Of a stretch of 10,774 nt of DNA, positions 1 to 9,846 are shown one piece after another. Position 1 is the stretch's first letter, and each line of letters starts with the position of its first letter. This DNA is from Lojkania enalia (lineage: Eukaryota > Ascomycota > Dothideomycetes > Pleosporales). The DNA is taken from contig ML986793.1 in the NCBI GenBank assembly GCA_010094045.1, positions 67,277 to 78,050 of the forward strand, given 5' to 3'. The notes under the pieces were generated by a model. It was not told where the DNA came from. It did no database searches and was given only the letters and a program-made list of their open reading frames with translations. Both the position numbers and the translations under genes were made by a program.

Positions 1-1144
1 AATCTAGACTAAATAGGACTAATCTAGACCCTCTAAAACCTCTAGCTATATTTTTATTAGTAATAGTATTATTAAAAGCCGCTTTAAATATAGGTAAGAA
101 GTCTTCTTTAATTATATAGTTAATATAGTACCGAATTAAACTTTTAATCTCCTTACTATATATATACTTTAATAGACTAAAACAGCCTATATTAAGTAGC
201 TATAAAAGATAAGATAAGTATAGAGGTATATAAAGTATAATAATATTACATTCTTTATAATAATTATAAAATTCGATAGAATTATAGCTATTATAGCCGT
301 CTATAATAAGTAGTTGATAAGCGCTAGTAGTACTAGCTTTAGTATATTTATTAAAGTGCTTAAGCTACTTAAACCTATATTTAATAGATGTCTAGCTCTT
401 TTTACTAATAGATAAAACCTACTAAGGCTTATCTATAATTAACTAGTACTAGGTATCGTATTATTATACGCCCTTAAGGATAATAAATAGTAGAACCGGC
501 TAGCTATATATATTTACTACTATAATTACCGTTACCTATTTAATATTATTAGACTAGATAGATTTAGGCATTTATCGCCTCTTAGTACTAGTAATAACTA
601 TTCTTAGGCTAATTTTACCTATTTAGAAGCCGGTCTCGTCGAAATTATATATATCTTTATTAAGGATACTATACTTAGCTTTAATATTATATATAAGGTA
701 GAACTAACCTTAAATAACTTTAGAATCTTCGTTTAGAGTTCTTTAGTAGTTATATCGTCGATTAACGCGTAATTTAAGCTCTAGAACGCGTGAGACGAAG
801 CGATTAGGCTAATTTTTGCTAATAGGTTGCTGACCGCAATTAAGAAGCAGTTTATTAGCTATATCTTGTAGTATATCGAGATTAAGCTAAAACCCACGCG
901 TATCTACATCAAGTATATGGTCTATAATCGACCTCTCCTCCAGCTCTATAAGATTCTTCGAATTGGGGGTATAATTAGCTCTATAAGGTCTCCTATTACG
1001 GCGTTTTCTTAGGGTAGTATAGCTAACTTTAAACGCCTACGCTGCAGCTAGATTTAACTTAAATTAATCTTGTTTAAAAGCTTTATTTACTATAGTTATA
1101 TCGGCTTTAGATAAGTATATTCTATTACGTAGTTGTAGAGATAT
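1..1144 (-). pseudogene. Fot1/pogo-type DDE transposase relic, C-terminus cut
   Basis: Read leftwards in one frame for about 381 codons with many TAG/TAA. The start is probably an ATG now ATA at 1144-1142. An N-terminal helix-turn-helix and CENP-B-like DNA-binding region covers about 1090-780, including the readable ELEERSIIDHILDVDTRGF at about 945-890. The catalytic core follows: NFDETGF (646-626, first Asp intact), a VTVI strand near 530, an LKG near 475, LLIIDG (313-296, second Asp intact), and the third Asp now Asn in LLNIG (193-191). The second and third Asp are 35 residues apart, as in Fot1-type DD35D enzymes. The tail KEDFLPIFKAAF (about 105-70) and GFRG (about 40) are typical of the family. 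Family members are roughly 500-550 residues, so the end lies outside the window. No frameshift is seen; only point changes disable it. Confidence 0.92.
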
Positions 1145-1184
1145 TACGAAAATTAATAGGGTGGTAGAGATTTTAGTAGGTTAC

Positions 1185-1216
1185 TAACCGCTCGGTAGTT
1201 TTAACCGCTCGGTAGT
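1185..1216. repeat. Terminal repeat doublet of pogo-1
   Basis: The 15-mer taaccgctcggtagt occurs at 1185-1199 and again at 1202-1216, a period of 17 bp. Read in the element's orientation the end is CTACCGAGCGGTTAAAA followed by a second copy. Such doublets at DNA-transposon ends are usually transposase-binding sites. Both copies are identical and carry no RIP differences, perhaps because they contain no CpA or TpG. Confidence 0.8.
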
Positions 1217-1217
1217 A

Positions 1218-2930
1218 GATTATATTAGTTAAAAAAAATTAAAATTAAAACTAATCTAATTTTAAATAAAGATTATAGATAAAAGGATTTATTTTAGCCT
1301 AAATATTTAAAGTCTATACTATAGTTAGATATATATTATATAAGTACTATACTACTAGTCTAACTCTTCTAGTAATCTAACTATAAAATTTTTACTATAT
1401 TAATAGCTAATATTAATAAAGCTCTAGCTTTAAAAGTGTATATTAATTCTATTATTAAAGTACCTAAAAAATATTATAACCTATTATCTATCTTCTTATA
1501 TAAGAATATAGATAAGCTATTTAAATAACAACTATATAATTATAAGATTAAACTAGAGAATAGTAAGTAAACTAGTTTTAGTCTACTCTATAAAATATTC
1601 TAGAATAAGTTAAAGGTACTAAAGAAGTATCTTAATAAGAACTTATCTAAGAGATTTATAAGAATAAGTTTATTACTAGTAGTTATACCTATAATTTTTA
1701 TAAAGAAATCTAGAGGTAGTTTCTAATTCTATATAAACTATAGAACCCTAAATACTATTATTATTAAGAACTAATACCTAATTCTACTAATCTAAGAAAT
1801 ATTAACCTAATTTAGTAAGACTAAATACTATATAAAATTTAATTTTATTACTATATTTAATAAGCTAAGAATTACTAAAAAAAATAAATAGAAAACTATT
1901 TTTTATATATACTATAGGCTGTTTAAATATTTAGTAATACTTTTTAATTTAGTTAATACTCTAAATATAATCTAGTTTTTTATAAATAATATATTAAAAT
2001 TATATTTTAATATATTTTATACTACCTATATTAATAATATTCTAATATTTAATAAGAATCTAAAGGACTATAAGTAATATATCTAGCTAGTTTTTAAAGT
2101 CTTAAGAATAAATAGTCTATAACTTAATATAGATAAGTATAAATTTTATTAGTTAGAAGTAATCTACCTAGAGTATATAATTATTATAGAAGAGATCTAT
2201 ATAAACTTAAAGAAGGTAGAAATAATTGTTAACTAAAAATACTCTAAAAATATAAAAGATATTTAAATCTTTATAGACTTCGCAAACTTCTACTAATAAT
2301 TTATTAGTAACTTCTTATAGAAAGTTTCCCTTTTAGAAGCTTTAATTAAAAAGAATACTTAATTTAACTAGAATAATAGCTATTAATATTCTTTAACTAT
2401 CTAAAAGATACCTTTATCTCTATATTAATTTTCTAATATTTTAACCTTAAGCTATTAATAGTAATAGAAGCTAATATATTTAACTTTATAATAGCTAGTA
2501 TACTATCTTAGAAAGGTGCTAATAGTAAACTAAGGTCTATTACCTACTTCTCTAAATATGTAAACTCTACTAAAGATAACTATAAAATATATAATAAGGA
2601 GCTATTTGCGATTATCTAATATTTTAAATAATAGAGGCCCGAATTATAGAGTATAGTATTTTTTATAAAAGTATTAAGTAATTATAAGAACCTATAGTAT
2701 TTTATAATAATAAAATAGCTAAATTATAGATAGGTCTATTAGTTAGAATATCTATTAAAGTTTAACTTTAGTATTATATACTAACCTAGAAAATTTAGAG
2801 AGAAGCTTAATACCTTAACTTAAAGGTTATAAGATAAGTCTATATAAGAAGAGGCTTATAGAAGTTATTAATAGATATTATTTCGTTATAAACTATTCTA
2901 ATAGATAGAAGTAGACTAATCGATTATAAA
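1218..2930 (+). pseudogene. Outer Ty3/gypsy pol relic, RT and RNase H part
   Basis: Plus-strand relic of a Ty3/gypsy polyprotein. Frame starting at 1460 gives the region leading into RT (VPKKYYNLLSIF, then KLKVLKKYLNKNLSKRFIR), RT itself with IIFIKK near 1690, and the catalytic YxDDIL box decayed to YINNIL at 2027-2044 (both Asp now Asn). The following ITFIDFANFY-like segment is near 2270-2300. A frameshift at about 2389 moves the frame, which then carries RNase H: IVIEA with the next Asp now Asn (2473), YFSKYVNSTKDNYKIYNKEL (about 2545-2604), and a YxPRKFREKLNTLT segment (about 2776-2818) where RNase H ends. The part upstream of 1440 matches the stretch between protease and RT only loosely. 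Cut on the left by pogo-1 and on the right by the inner LTR element; it continues at 10126. Confidence 0.9.
2926..2930. repeat. 5-bp target-site duplication, left copy
   Basis: ataaa lies directly before the TG start of the left LTR and is repeated exactly after the right LTR (10126-10130). A 5-bp duplication is usual for Ty3/gypsy integrases. It marks the insertion of the inner element into outer pol. Confidence 0.9.
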
Positions 2931-3209
2931 TGTAATAGCGTAGATAAGATAATAGGTCTAAATATAGCACGAATCTACTTAGAGGTATATAAGAGTGTGT
3001 AGGGGATTAGGGACCTAGGAATTCTATTAACACCTATAGGCCTTATACGAAAGGATATAGAAAAACTACTAAGCTACTTATAAGGGAGTATACAACTATA
3101 TACGGATAGGAAAAGGGGTAGAACCGGGGGTAGGATAAGATAAGCGAAAAGCTTTAGGATAAGGTTGTATATAAAGCTTTTTATAGAACAATTTCTTTAC
3201 ATTATTATA
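2931..3209 (-). repeat. Left LTR (3' LTR of the inner element)
   Basis: 279 bp, from tgtaatagcg to attattata. On the plus strand it begins TG; the other end is TA, a decayed CA. It aligns without gaps to 9847-10125, with 25 differences, all transitions. It lies next to a polypurine tract (3213-3225), so it is the 3' LTR of the minus-strand element. Plus-strand tatataaag at about 3168-3176 could act as a TATA element in either direction; this is weak. Confidence 0.95.
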
Positions 3210-3212
3210 CTA

Positions 3213-3225
3213 CCCCCCTCCTCTT
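3213..3225 (-). promoter_or_regulatory. Polypurine tract
   Basis: Read on the minus strand this is AAGAGGAGGGGGG, four bases from the 3' LTR. A polypurine tract immediately upstream of the 3' LTR primes plus-strand DNA synthesis in LTR retrotransposons. Its position fixes the element's orientation independently of the coding relics. Confidence 0.85.
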
Positions 3226-3601
3226 AGGCTGATAGTCTCTATCTACGCTAGTTTAGGAGGGAATTGGAGCTATTATAGATAGGTTCTAGTATAAAGAAAT
3301 TCCTTTAAGAAGGTATTTACTAGTAAGAGCTAATACGCGCGGTTATCTATAGAGATGTATTTATTAACATAATATTAAGTAAGGTTTTTACAGTAAGTAT
3401 AATTAACCTGTATATTAGCTAGTAACTACTATTATAATAGTTTATTAATATTGTAATTTCGTCGCATATAGTAACGAGTATTTACTAGCCTTAGTATATT
3501 ACTAGGTCGCTATTAACTGAGCTTTCTTAACTAAATAATAACTTCTACTCTATACGTATTATTACGCGTTCCTAGAACTATTAATTATTAAAATATTACT
3601 A
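3226..3601. other. Untranslated stretch inside the inner element
   Basis: About 375 bp between the polypurine tract and the plus-strand frame that starts at 3602. I find no convincing reading frame on either strand. It is somewhat less depleted in CpA and TpG than most of the window. It would be the 3' untranslated part of the minus-strand element and could hold a promoter for the plus-strand frame, but no clear motif supports that. Confidence 0.5.
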
Positions 3602-4271
3602 ATGTCTTATAGAATAAAATTAATTAATATACTACTCCACCCGCCTTCTAAAGCCTCTTTAGAGGCCTTCTAGATTATCTACTTTTAGGCTATATACACG
3701 TTCGCCCGCGGGTAGTATATAATATTTACCTTTTAGTCTTTAAGATTAAAAAAATACGAGTATTATACCTTGTAAAATAAAAAGTATAACCCTATACAAA
3801 TCATATCTAATACTAGTAGAATACTTACTACTAACGTATTTATAGATCCCCTCCTATTATAAGGAGGAGTTTCTAGTCCTCCAGGGCTATCTTAAACTAT
3901 AGGTAGCAGCCTAATATATAGAGGATAAGGAGGATAAAAAGGTAGCCTTTAAGGCTATTTTAGAGTCTATTTATAGTCTAGTACTTATAGCCTAGATTGT
4001 AAAGAGTTAGAAAAATAGCCTTCTTATAGCTAGTATCTAAATAGCTTTATTCTACTAGGGTATTAAGTTACTCTATTAGGTTTTAGTTTTAGAGGCTCTA
4101 GTATCTAGCCTTTAAGCTAATATTGCGGCACTCTCGGGCGGTTAAAAATAAGGTAGAAGAGGTTTAAGAGGAGTCTAGAGGGAAGAAAAGAAAAGGAGAG
4201 TAGAAGGGAAGAGGACTAGAGAGGTATCTAATAACCTGCTGTTAGACCCTCTAGATTTTATAGAGGAGTAA
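3602..4271 (+). pseudogene. Antisense ORF between pol and 3' LTR, unknown family
   Basis: Plus-strand frame, opposite to the element's own genes. It opens at ATG 3602 with MSYRIKLINILLHPPSKASL, and runs to about 3850 with only TAG/TAA stops readable as former Gln or Trp. An apparent one-base shift near 3850 leads to a second frame with EEFLVLQGYLKL, EDKEDKKVAFKAILESIY (about 3921-3974), a hydrophobic helical stretch including VLVLEALVSSL (about 4080-4112), ANIAALSGG, and a Lys/Arg/Glu-rich tail (REEKKRRVEGKRTREV, about 4176-4223) before LLLDPLDFIEE and TAA at 4269-4271. About 220 codons. The tail could be a nuclear localisation signal. The end overlaps pol's stop (4258-4260) tail-to-tail by 14 bp. 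I do not recognise the family. The alternative frame between 3850 and 4150 also reads fairly well, so the join is uncertain. Confidence 0.5.
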
Positions 4272-7200
4272 TTTCGGGCCTATACTTTAGTTTTTAAAAT
4301 CTACTACTTAACTCTTATATATTATTGTCTACTAGGTAATCTATATTTTCTATACTATTCTCGTATATCTTAATCTATTTAATTAGAGCTTTTAGGGGTC
4401 CTAGGCGATTTAGATACTTATTATAAAAAGCTTTTAGCTTATAAGACAAACCTATAAAGTTTAAAGCTTTATATTAGATTAGGTTAGGATTATATCCTAC
4501 CTATTTTATACGGTATTTAAGGGTTTTATAATATAACTTACTAGCTAGTATTTCCTTAACCTCCTACTCTTCTACCCTATTAATAGTAATAGCGGGTGGT
4601 TTTAGAACTTTTTATCTAGATAGAGGGTTCTAGGGGTTTTTATATAGTAGGTTTAGTATAAAGATATTATATATACTCGACCCTAGGGGTAGCTATAAGT
4701 AGTATAAGTTTCTAACCTACTCTAGTACTTTAAAGGGGCCCTCCTATTAATCGGATAGCTTTTAGCTCGGTCTCTAGACTGTAAGGTTCTTAGTATTTAA
4801 GTAGACTATATTACTAATCTACTAATTAATCGGTTGCTAGTAATAGTTAATAATAGATTATATACGATTCTAAGCCTTCTTAATATTAGCTTTTACGGTT
4901 TCCTAGACTATATATATATAAATTACTAGAGCTAAGACGTTTTTACAATTTAATTTATCTGTCGCAGTAATAGGATTAATAGAATATTTCTAATCCTAAC
5001 TCTAATAGGGCTCAGATCCATATAGGATCTAATATAAGAATATTCTAATAGTTGTATAGAATAGAGTTACTTATACTCGATCGATTATAGGTAATAGAAA
5101 ACTCTAGTTATCCTAGTAGAAGGATATAAAAGAACGCAGTCTCTAATCGATATACTTATTTATAATTTCTATCTATCCGTCAGTCTCTTTATAATAAGTA
5201 GTAGATAGTTTAATCTTTACGCCTAAAATATAGTAGAATTTAGACTAGAAACTAGATATAAACTAAAGTCTTCAATCTAAAATAATAGTTTTGGGTATAT
5301 AGCTAAAGCGGTATACCTATTAAATAAATAATTCGGCTATTCCCTATACGTTAATTATATAATAGTAGAGAATAGATATAGCTTATTTAGATAGGCGATT
5401 AATTACTACTATAATCTAATTATATCCGGACTTATCTATAGAAAAATTTTTAAAGTTAATATATAGGTGCTATATTAGTCGATTTAATATAGGAAGTAAA
5501 TAGATAAAATCTAGAGTTTAGGTTTATATTAGATAAGTTTTATAGTATAGGATATAATTCCGTATATATTATTTGTAAGTAGCTTCTATACCCTTCTAGT
5601 AGTACTTCTAGGATAGTAACTAATAGGTTTTAGTAGTACTTAGGTGTGCAGAGGATACTTAGTTATAAGCCTCTTATATAAGTCGCGTATAAAGGCCTGA
5701 ATCTAATAGGATATATAAGTAATTATTATAGAGGAGTAGTCTATTCTCTATCTAATACTTATAGGGTAGAAGTATACGTTCCTGCGCGAAGGAGGCTCGG
5801 TTTTCCTATAATAATATGTTAATCAACTCTAGAGAGTCTAGTAATATAACCTGCTCTTAGCCTTTAATAATATTTAGTATAGCCGCTTAAGTTATTATTT
5901 AGATAATATAAGACTAGACTAATTCGGTATTAATTCGGGGGTAAAGTTAATATAGTTTAAATAGAACTCTCGACCGGTTATTAGTTTAAGCTACTTTTAA
6001 GTTTTCTATATCTTATTCGTAACGACTAAGGATATCTACTCTAGCGTTATTCTTATCTAGGGTATATTTAATTCGAAACTAATACTAAGCTAATTCTTCG
6101 GTCTAATAAACTTAACAAGTATTAAGTACCTTTATAGTTATAAAATATTTAAGTAAGCGATGATTGGTATATACTAGAGTCCTAGTAGCTACTAAAGTAA
6201 GTTCTACCCTCTATTATTTAAATATAGTAACGATTGTAAATAGTTTCTTATTATAAATCTTCTAGTTCAGTTCCGAACTGGATAGAACCTTACTATAGAA
6301 CGCTATAAGGTACTATTTTCTATTAGAATATTTCTATAATAGTACTCTTATAACTATTCTATTAGAGGTATTAGTTTCTATTTTTGTTTCTAACATAGAG
6401 TTAAAGTAGTAGAGAGTAGGTATATTTAATAGGGCTGACTTTAATTTCTTAAAGGTAATATCACATTCTAAAGTTTATATAAAAGAGGTTATAAGGCTCT
6501 ATAGTACGATAATTAGCTTTATAATACGCGAGAATTCTAGTATAAACTATTAATAGAATCTAGTAAAATCTAAGAAGGATTTTACACCTATTATAATAGT
6601 AGGTAGCTACTAGTTACGCAGTACTTTTACCTTCTCTAAATTAACCTTAAGGCTTTTATTTAAGAGGATATAGCTAAGGTATTTAGTTCGGGTAATATAG
6701 AATTTGCTCTTCTTAATATCAACTTATAACCCTGCTTAATATAATCTCTCAAGAACTTTCTTAACGTAGATAGTATATATCGCCTTATCTTTAGAGTAGA
6801 TAAGAATATCGTCTAGGTAAGTAATATAGAAGTTATCTAGGTAGTCGATTAGTACGTCGTTTATATAGTACTAGTAAGTTACTAGGCTATTATATAATCT
6901 AAAGGGTAGAACTTTATACTTATAGGTTCCGTATTAAGTCTAAAAGGTAATATATTTCTTAGAAACTAGGGTCTATTCTAATCTTATTAAAGGCCGCGCG
7001 AATATTAAACTTAGTAAAGATTACTACCTTAGTAAGTCTAGATAGAAGTTTATCTATATATAGTATTAGATATATGTCTTTATAGGTAAAAGTATTAAGT
7101 TTACAATAATTTACGTAGATATATAGGTCGCTATTAAGTTTACAGATGTAAAGGATTAGAGATATAAAAAGGCTTAGATTTTACTTAATATACCTATTCT

Positions 7201-8280
7201 ATAGATTATCTATAATATACTTTTTAGTTGCCTCCAGCTCCTTAACGTTCTACTTATACAACGGGCTATAACTATTAGGGAGGGGTTCTATAAAGATAAT
7301 CTTATAATTATAAGGGCGGTATTCTAGTAATTAATAAGCTGTAGTTTTACTAAATATATTCTAATACCTATAGTATTTAGATAGTAATCGGAGATTTACT
7401 AGTACTTTGTTTTTAGTCTTATCTTCTAGCTCTAGAGCTTACTTATCTTTAATTAGCCGCTCGATTTCGTATAGAGACGTGGAGAAAAACTCGTTCTCTT
7501 TTCTCTTTATATTAAAGTAGAAAGTATTAGCTATAATAAGAGCAATAATAGAAGAATAGATTTTCTTTGGATTAGATTCGGACTTTATTATATATAGGCG
7601 TACGGGAGCTCTAAACTTGTTTAGATTATAGGCTATAAGAAATTAATATAGTTTTAGTAGTCTTAGTAGACCCTTAATATAATAGATAGTTAGACTATAG
7701 GACTACTAATACTAGTTCTTTTTCTATAGAGCGTCGCGTTGCTAGATATCTAGCTCTACCTTCTTATTATATACTAGCTAAGTTAATTATATAAGAAGAG
7801 GAGATGATAGATTATAAATAGTAGGATACTTAGAGGGCTATATAATCCGATTCTTATCTATATCTAGCTGGAATTAAAAGTAATATAACTATTTAATACT
7901 AATAATATAATCTTAAGTACCTAAGTCTATAATAATAAATAAATAGTTTTAGATAGTTCTCCTATTAATTCACAGGTATAAATAGATATACTAATTAACT
8001 AGGATTTAGATTTAGTCCTAAAAACCTTTAATAGTAATTTTAAAGGGTAAACGTTGTATTAATATATATAGGGTTTAGGAGAGTAATCTAGCTACTATAA
8101 AATTAAAGAATAAGAAGCCTTAAGTACTAGTATTAATAAGGGTGTTTAGTTTTATACTAACGTCTTTTAAATATAGAATAGTAGAGATTTAGAAGTACTT
8201 TCCTCTAAATAAATATAACAAATCGATATTTAATAAGTTGTACCTACTTAAGTCTAGAATAGAGAGTTTTTCTAGACGTC
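4258..8280 (-). pseudogene. Inner Ty3/gypsy pol relic: PR, RT, RH, IN, chromodomain
   Basis: Read right to left. Protease: active-site DTGA decayed to LINTST at about 8143-8126, followed by GFLF; later DLGT (about 7927) of the protease/RT linker. RT: fully readable ENEFFSTSLYEIERLIKDK (7498-7442), FTKFNIRAAFNKIRIDPSF (about 7018-6964), one frameshift near 6953, then intact YLDDILIYS (6819-6793). RNase H: ETNTS (Asp>Asn, about 6390) and VYTNHR (about 6170). Integrase: zinc finger with His 5667 now Tyr, His 5646 kept, both Cys (5556, 5547) now Tyr; catalytic Asp1 now Asn (5457), Asp2 kept (5277), Glu kept in ETDG-x-xE (5187-5167). C-terminal chromodomain at about 4584-4381 (VKEILASK, KYRIK, VGYNPNLI, KLKAFYNKYL). 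Probable stop TAA at 4260-4258. Pol lies in the -1 frame relative to gag, and its open frame reaches back to about 8340. Confidence 0.93.
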
Positions 8281-9691
8281 TCTATTTCCTACCCGAGAAC
8301 TATCTAGATAGTACTTATTTACATCTAGAAACTCTTCTTTCTTAATTTTCTCTTATTTAACCTCTATCTTTTATACTTTAAAGACTATATATTTATTTAT
8401 AAAGTATTCTAGTTTACTATAATTATAGTAATTACCTAGAGTCGTATACCTTTTAGATATAAAAGTCTTACTAGGTTATTAGAAAGTAATTGTAGTAGAA
8501 TAAGGTATTAATATTAGGGTAGATTAGAGTAGTATTAAATTATAGGTTACCTTAGATAAACTTTTAGAAGCCTTCTAGTACTAATCTAAATTTATTTTAG
8601 CTATAATCTATAGGCTAACAGTTCGTTCTAGAAGGTTAGAAACGCTTCTCCTTTCTATATCGTAGGCTGTTAAGTAGGCAACTATAGTATTAAAGGAGCC
8701 TTTCTATATAAGCTTAAAGCTAAGGTTTAGTATCTTTAGGCTAGGGAGAATCTTATCCTATAAGTAGAAGAACTACTTAGATTAGAATACAGATCCCTTA
8801 ATAGCTATACTAATAAAGCGAGCTTTAAAAGTTGGAAATACTTCTCTCTTATTTATCTTTAGGACCTAAAACGCCTATTATACTTCTATCTCTTTATTAC
8901 TTATAATAAAATACAATTGTAGAAGCGAAATTATTTCTTTAATATTCTTAAACTGATACTAGTCCGATTTAGCTAGGTATTTTAGCTCTAGATACTCTTT
9001 TATAATACTAGAAGTATATTCCTATACTAATACTATATATATATACTTTATCCAATAGTAATCTATATTAATTTTAAGTTAGTCTATAATTAAAACTCGC
9101 TATTATTTAAATATAGGTTTATTACTATCTATAAAGTTTTCGATCTTAGATATACGTTTAGTAAAGTAGGCTTAAGGGGGTTTAGAGGTAGCTAAGAAGT
9201 TTCTTACTAGAAGAGTTGTAAAAGTTTCTTAGTATATTATTAGTACTAATTTAGTAGTTTATAGAGGTTAATTAAGACTAATAGTTCTCTATTATATTAA
9301 GCGTATAATCTTCTCTTATAAAATTATAATTTAATTTTTAAGGGTTAGTTTACTCTAATTTCCCTCCGAATTAGATAGGTTCTTTACTACCAGCCCTATA
9401 GAGAGGGGTCCGCCTATTATAGGGCCCCCTATAGGAGGTAGCGGTTGTTCTATACGCGTAGATAGAAGTTTACTCTTACTACAACTTACGCGTACATCGA
9501 TTCTAGTATAGGAATTAGAAGGTAAATTATAGTTAAATATTAGTAGTTACCTCTAATTCTGATAGATTATTAGTAGTCTCTAAGTTTCTACCTAGGCGTA
9601 CTCTATACGGCTTTTCTAAAGGCAATTCTAATTGTAGAGGATAGAAAGTTCTAAACCTAAAGACTTTAGTTAATAGAAGGTCTTTAAGATT
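8272..9691 (-). pseudogene. Inner element gag relic with CCHC zinc knuckle
   Basis: Minus-strand Gag, the nucleic-acid-binding structural protein of the retrotransposon particle. The diagnostic piece is at 8430-8389, reading YYNYSKLEYFINKY: a C-x2-C-x4-H-x4-C knuckle in which all three Cys and the His have become Tyr by RIP-type changes. The same frame extends back through GSFNTIVAYLTAYDIERRSV (about 8700-8641), KEIISLLQLYF (about 8940) and an open proline- and glycine-rich stretch at about 9540-9361. Farther upstream, 9691-9540 is open in a different frame (for example LELPLEKPYRVRLGRNLETT), which may be the N-terminus after a frameshift or part of the leader. The start codon cannot be fixed. 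A TAG at 8274-8272 may be the original gag stop or a mutated codon. Confidence 0.75.
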
Positions 9692-9846
9692 CTATTTAGG
9701 TAACTAAATAATTTGATATAATAGTATATAAGTATTATAACCTAAACTAAATTAGGTATATCTTAAACTTAAATATATTTAAATAAATAATCGATACAAT
9801 ATTATTAAAGAGGCTATTACTAGTAGTATTAAGTTTTTCTATATAA
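9692..9846 (-). other. Leader of the inner element with primer-binding region
   Basis: This lies between the 5' LTR and the first open gag-like stretch. The primer-binding site should be within the first bases inside the LTR (9846 downward, TTATATAGAAAAACTT on the minus strand), but I cannot match it to a tRNA 3' end by eye, as expected after heavy C>T change. Nothing else is recognisable here. Confidence 0.5.

Larger units (their letters stand above)
1..1217 (-). mobile_element. Fot1/pogo-like DNA transposon (pogo-1), 5' part
   Basis: A minus-strand Tc1/mariner-superfamily element of the Fot1/pogo type. Its 5' terminus is on the right, where a doubled motif (1185-1199 and 1202-1216) forms the terminal repeat, followed by a TA at 1216-1217 that fits the TA target duplication of this superfamily. 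The transposase relic starts about 72 bp inside. The element leaves the window on the left before its second terminal repeat, so the matching TIR and TA cannot be checked. To its right lies coding sequence of an outer gypsy element, so it appears to be inserted there, between the protease and RT regions. Confidence 0.85.

Noticed and set aside
1185..1216. Short tandem repeats as a CRISPR array (also 10446-10478)
   Set aside because: Only two copies with 1-2 bp between them, located at transposon termini. No spacers and no cas genes.
1218..1440. Aspartic protease of the outer gypsy element
   Set aside because: No DTG/DSG-like motif or RIP derivative found here; it would lie to the left of pogo-1, outside the window.
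1218..2930. Ty1/copia or LINE reverse transcriptase
   Set aside because: The order RT then RNase H then integrase zinc finger (resuming at 10126), together with the sequence of the RT and RNase H motifs, is that of Ty3/gypsy. Copia has integrase before RT, and a LINE has no integrase.
3850..3867. Hairpin cctcct-attata-aggagg as a terminator
   Set aside because: Only a 6-bp stem, inside a probable coding relic, and intrinsic terminators are not expected in a fungal genome.
4080..4260. Minus-strand continuation of pol past 4258
   Set aside because: Beyond the TAA at 4260-4258 the frame meets further stops quickly and shows no family similarity, while the opposite strand reads better.
9826..9846. 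A specific tRNA primer-binding site
   Set aside because: No convincing match to a tRNA 3' end by eye; RIP has altered the region too much.
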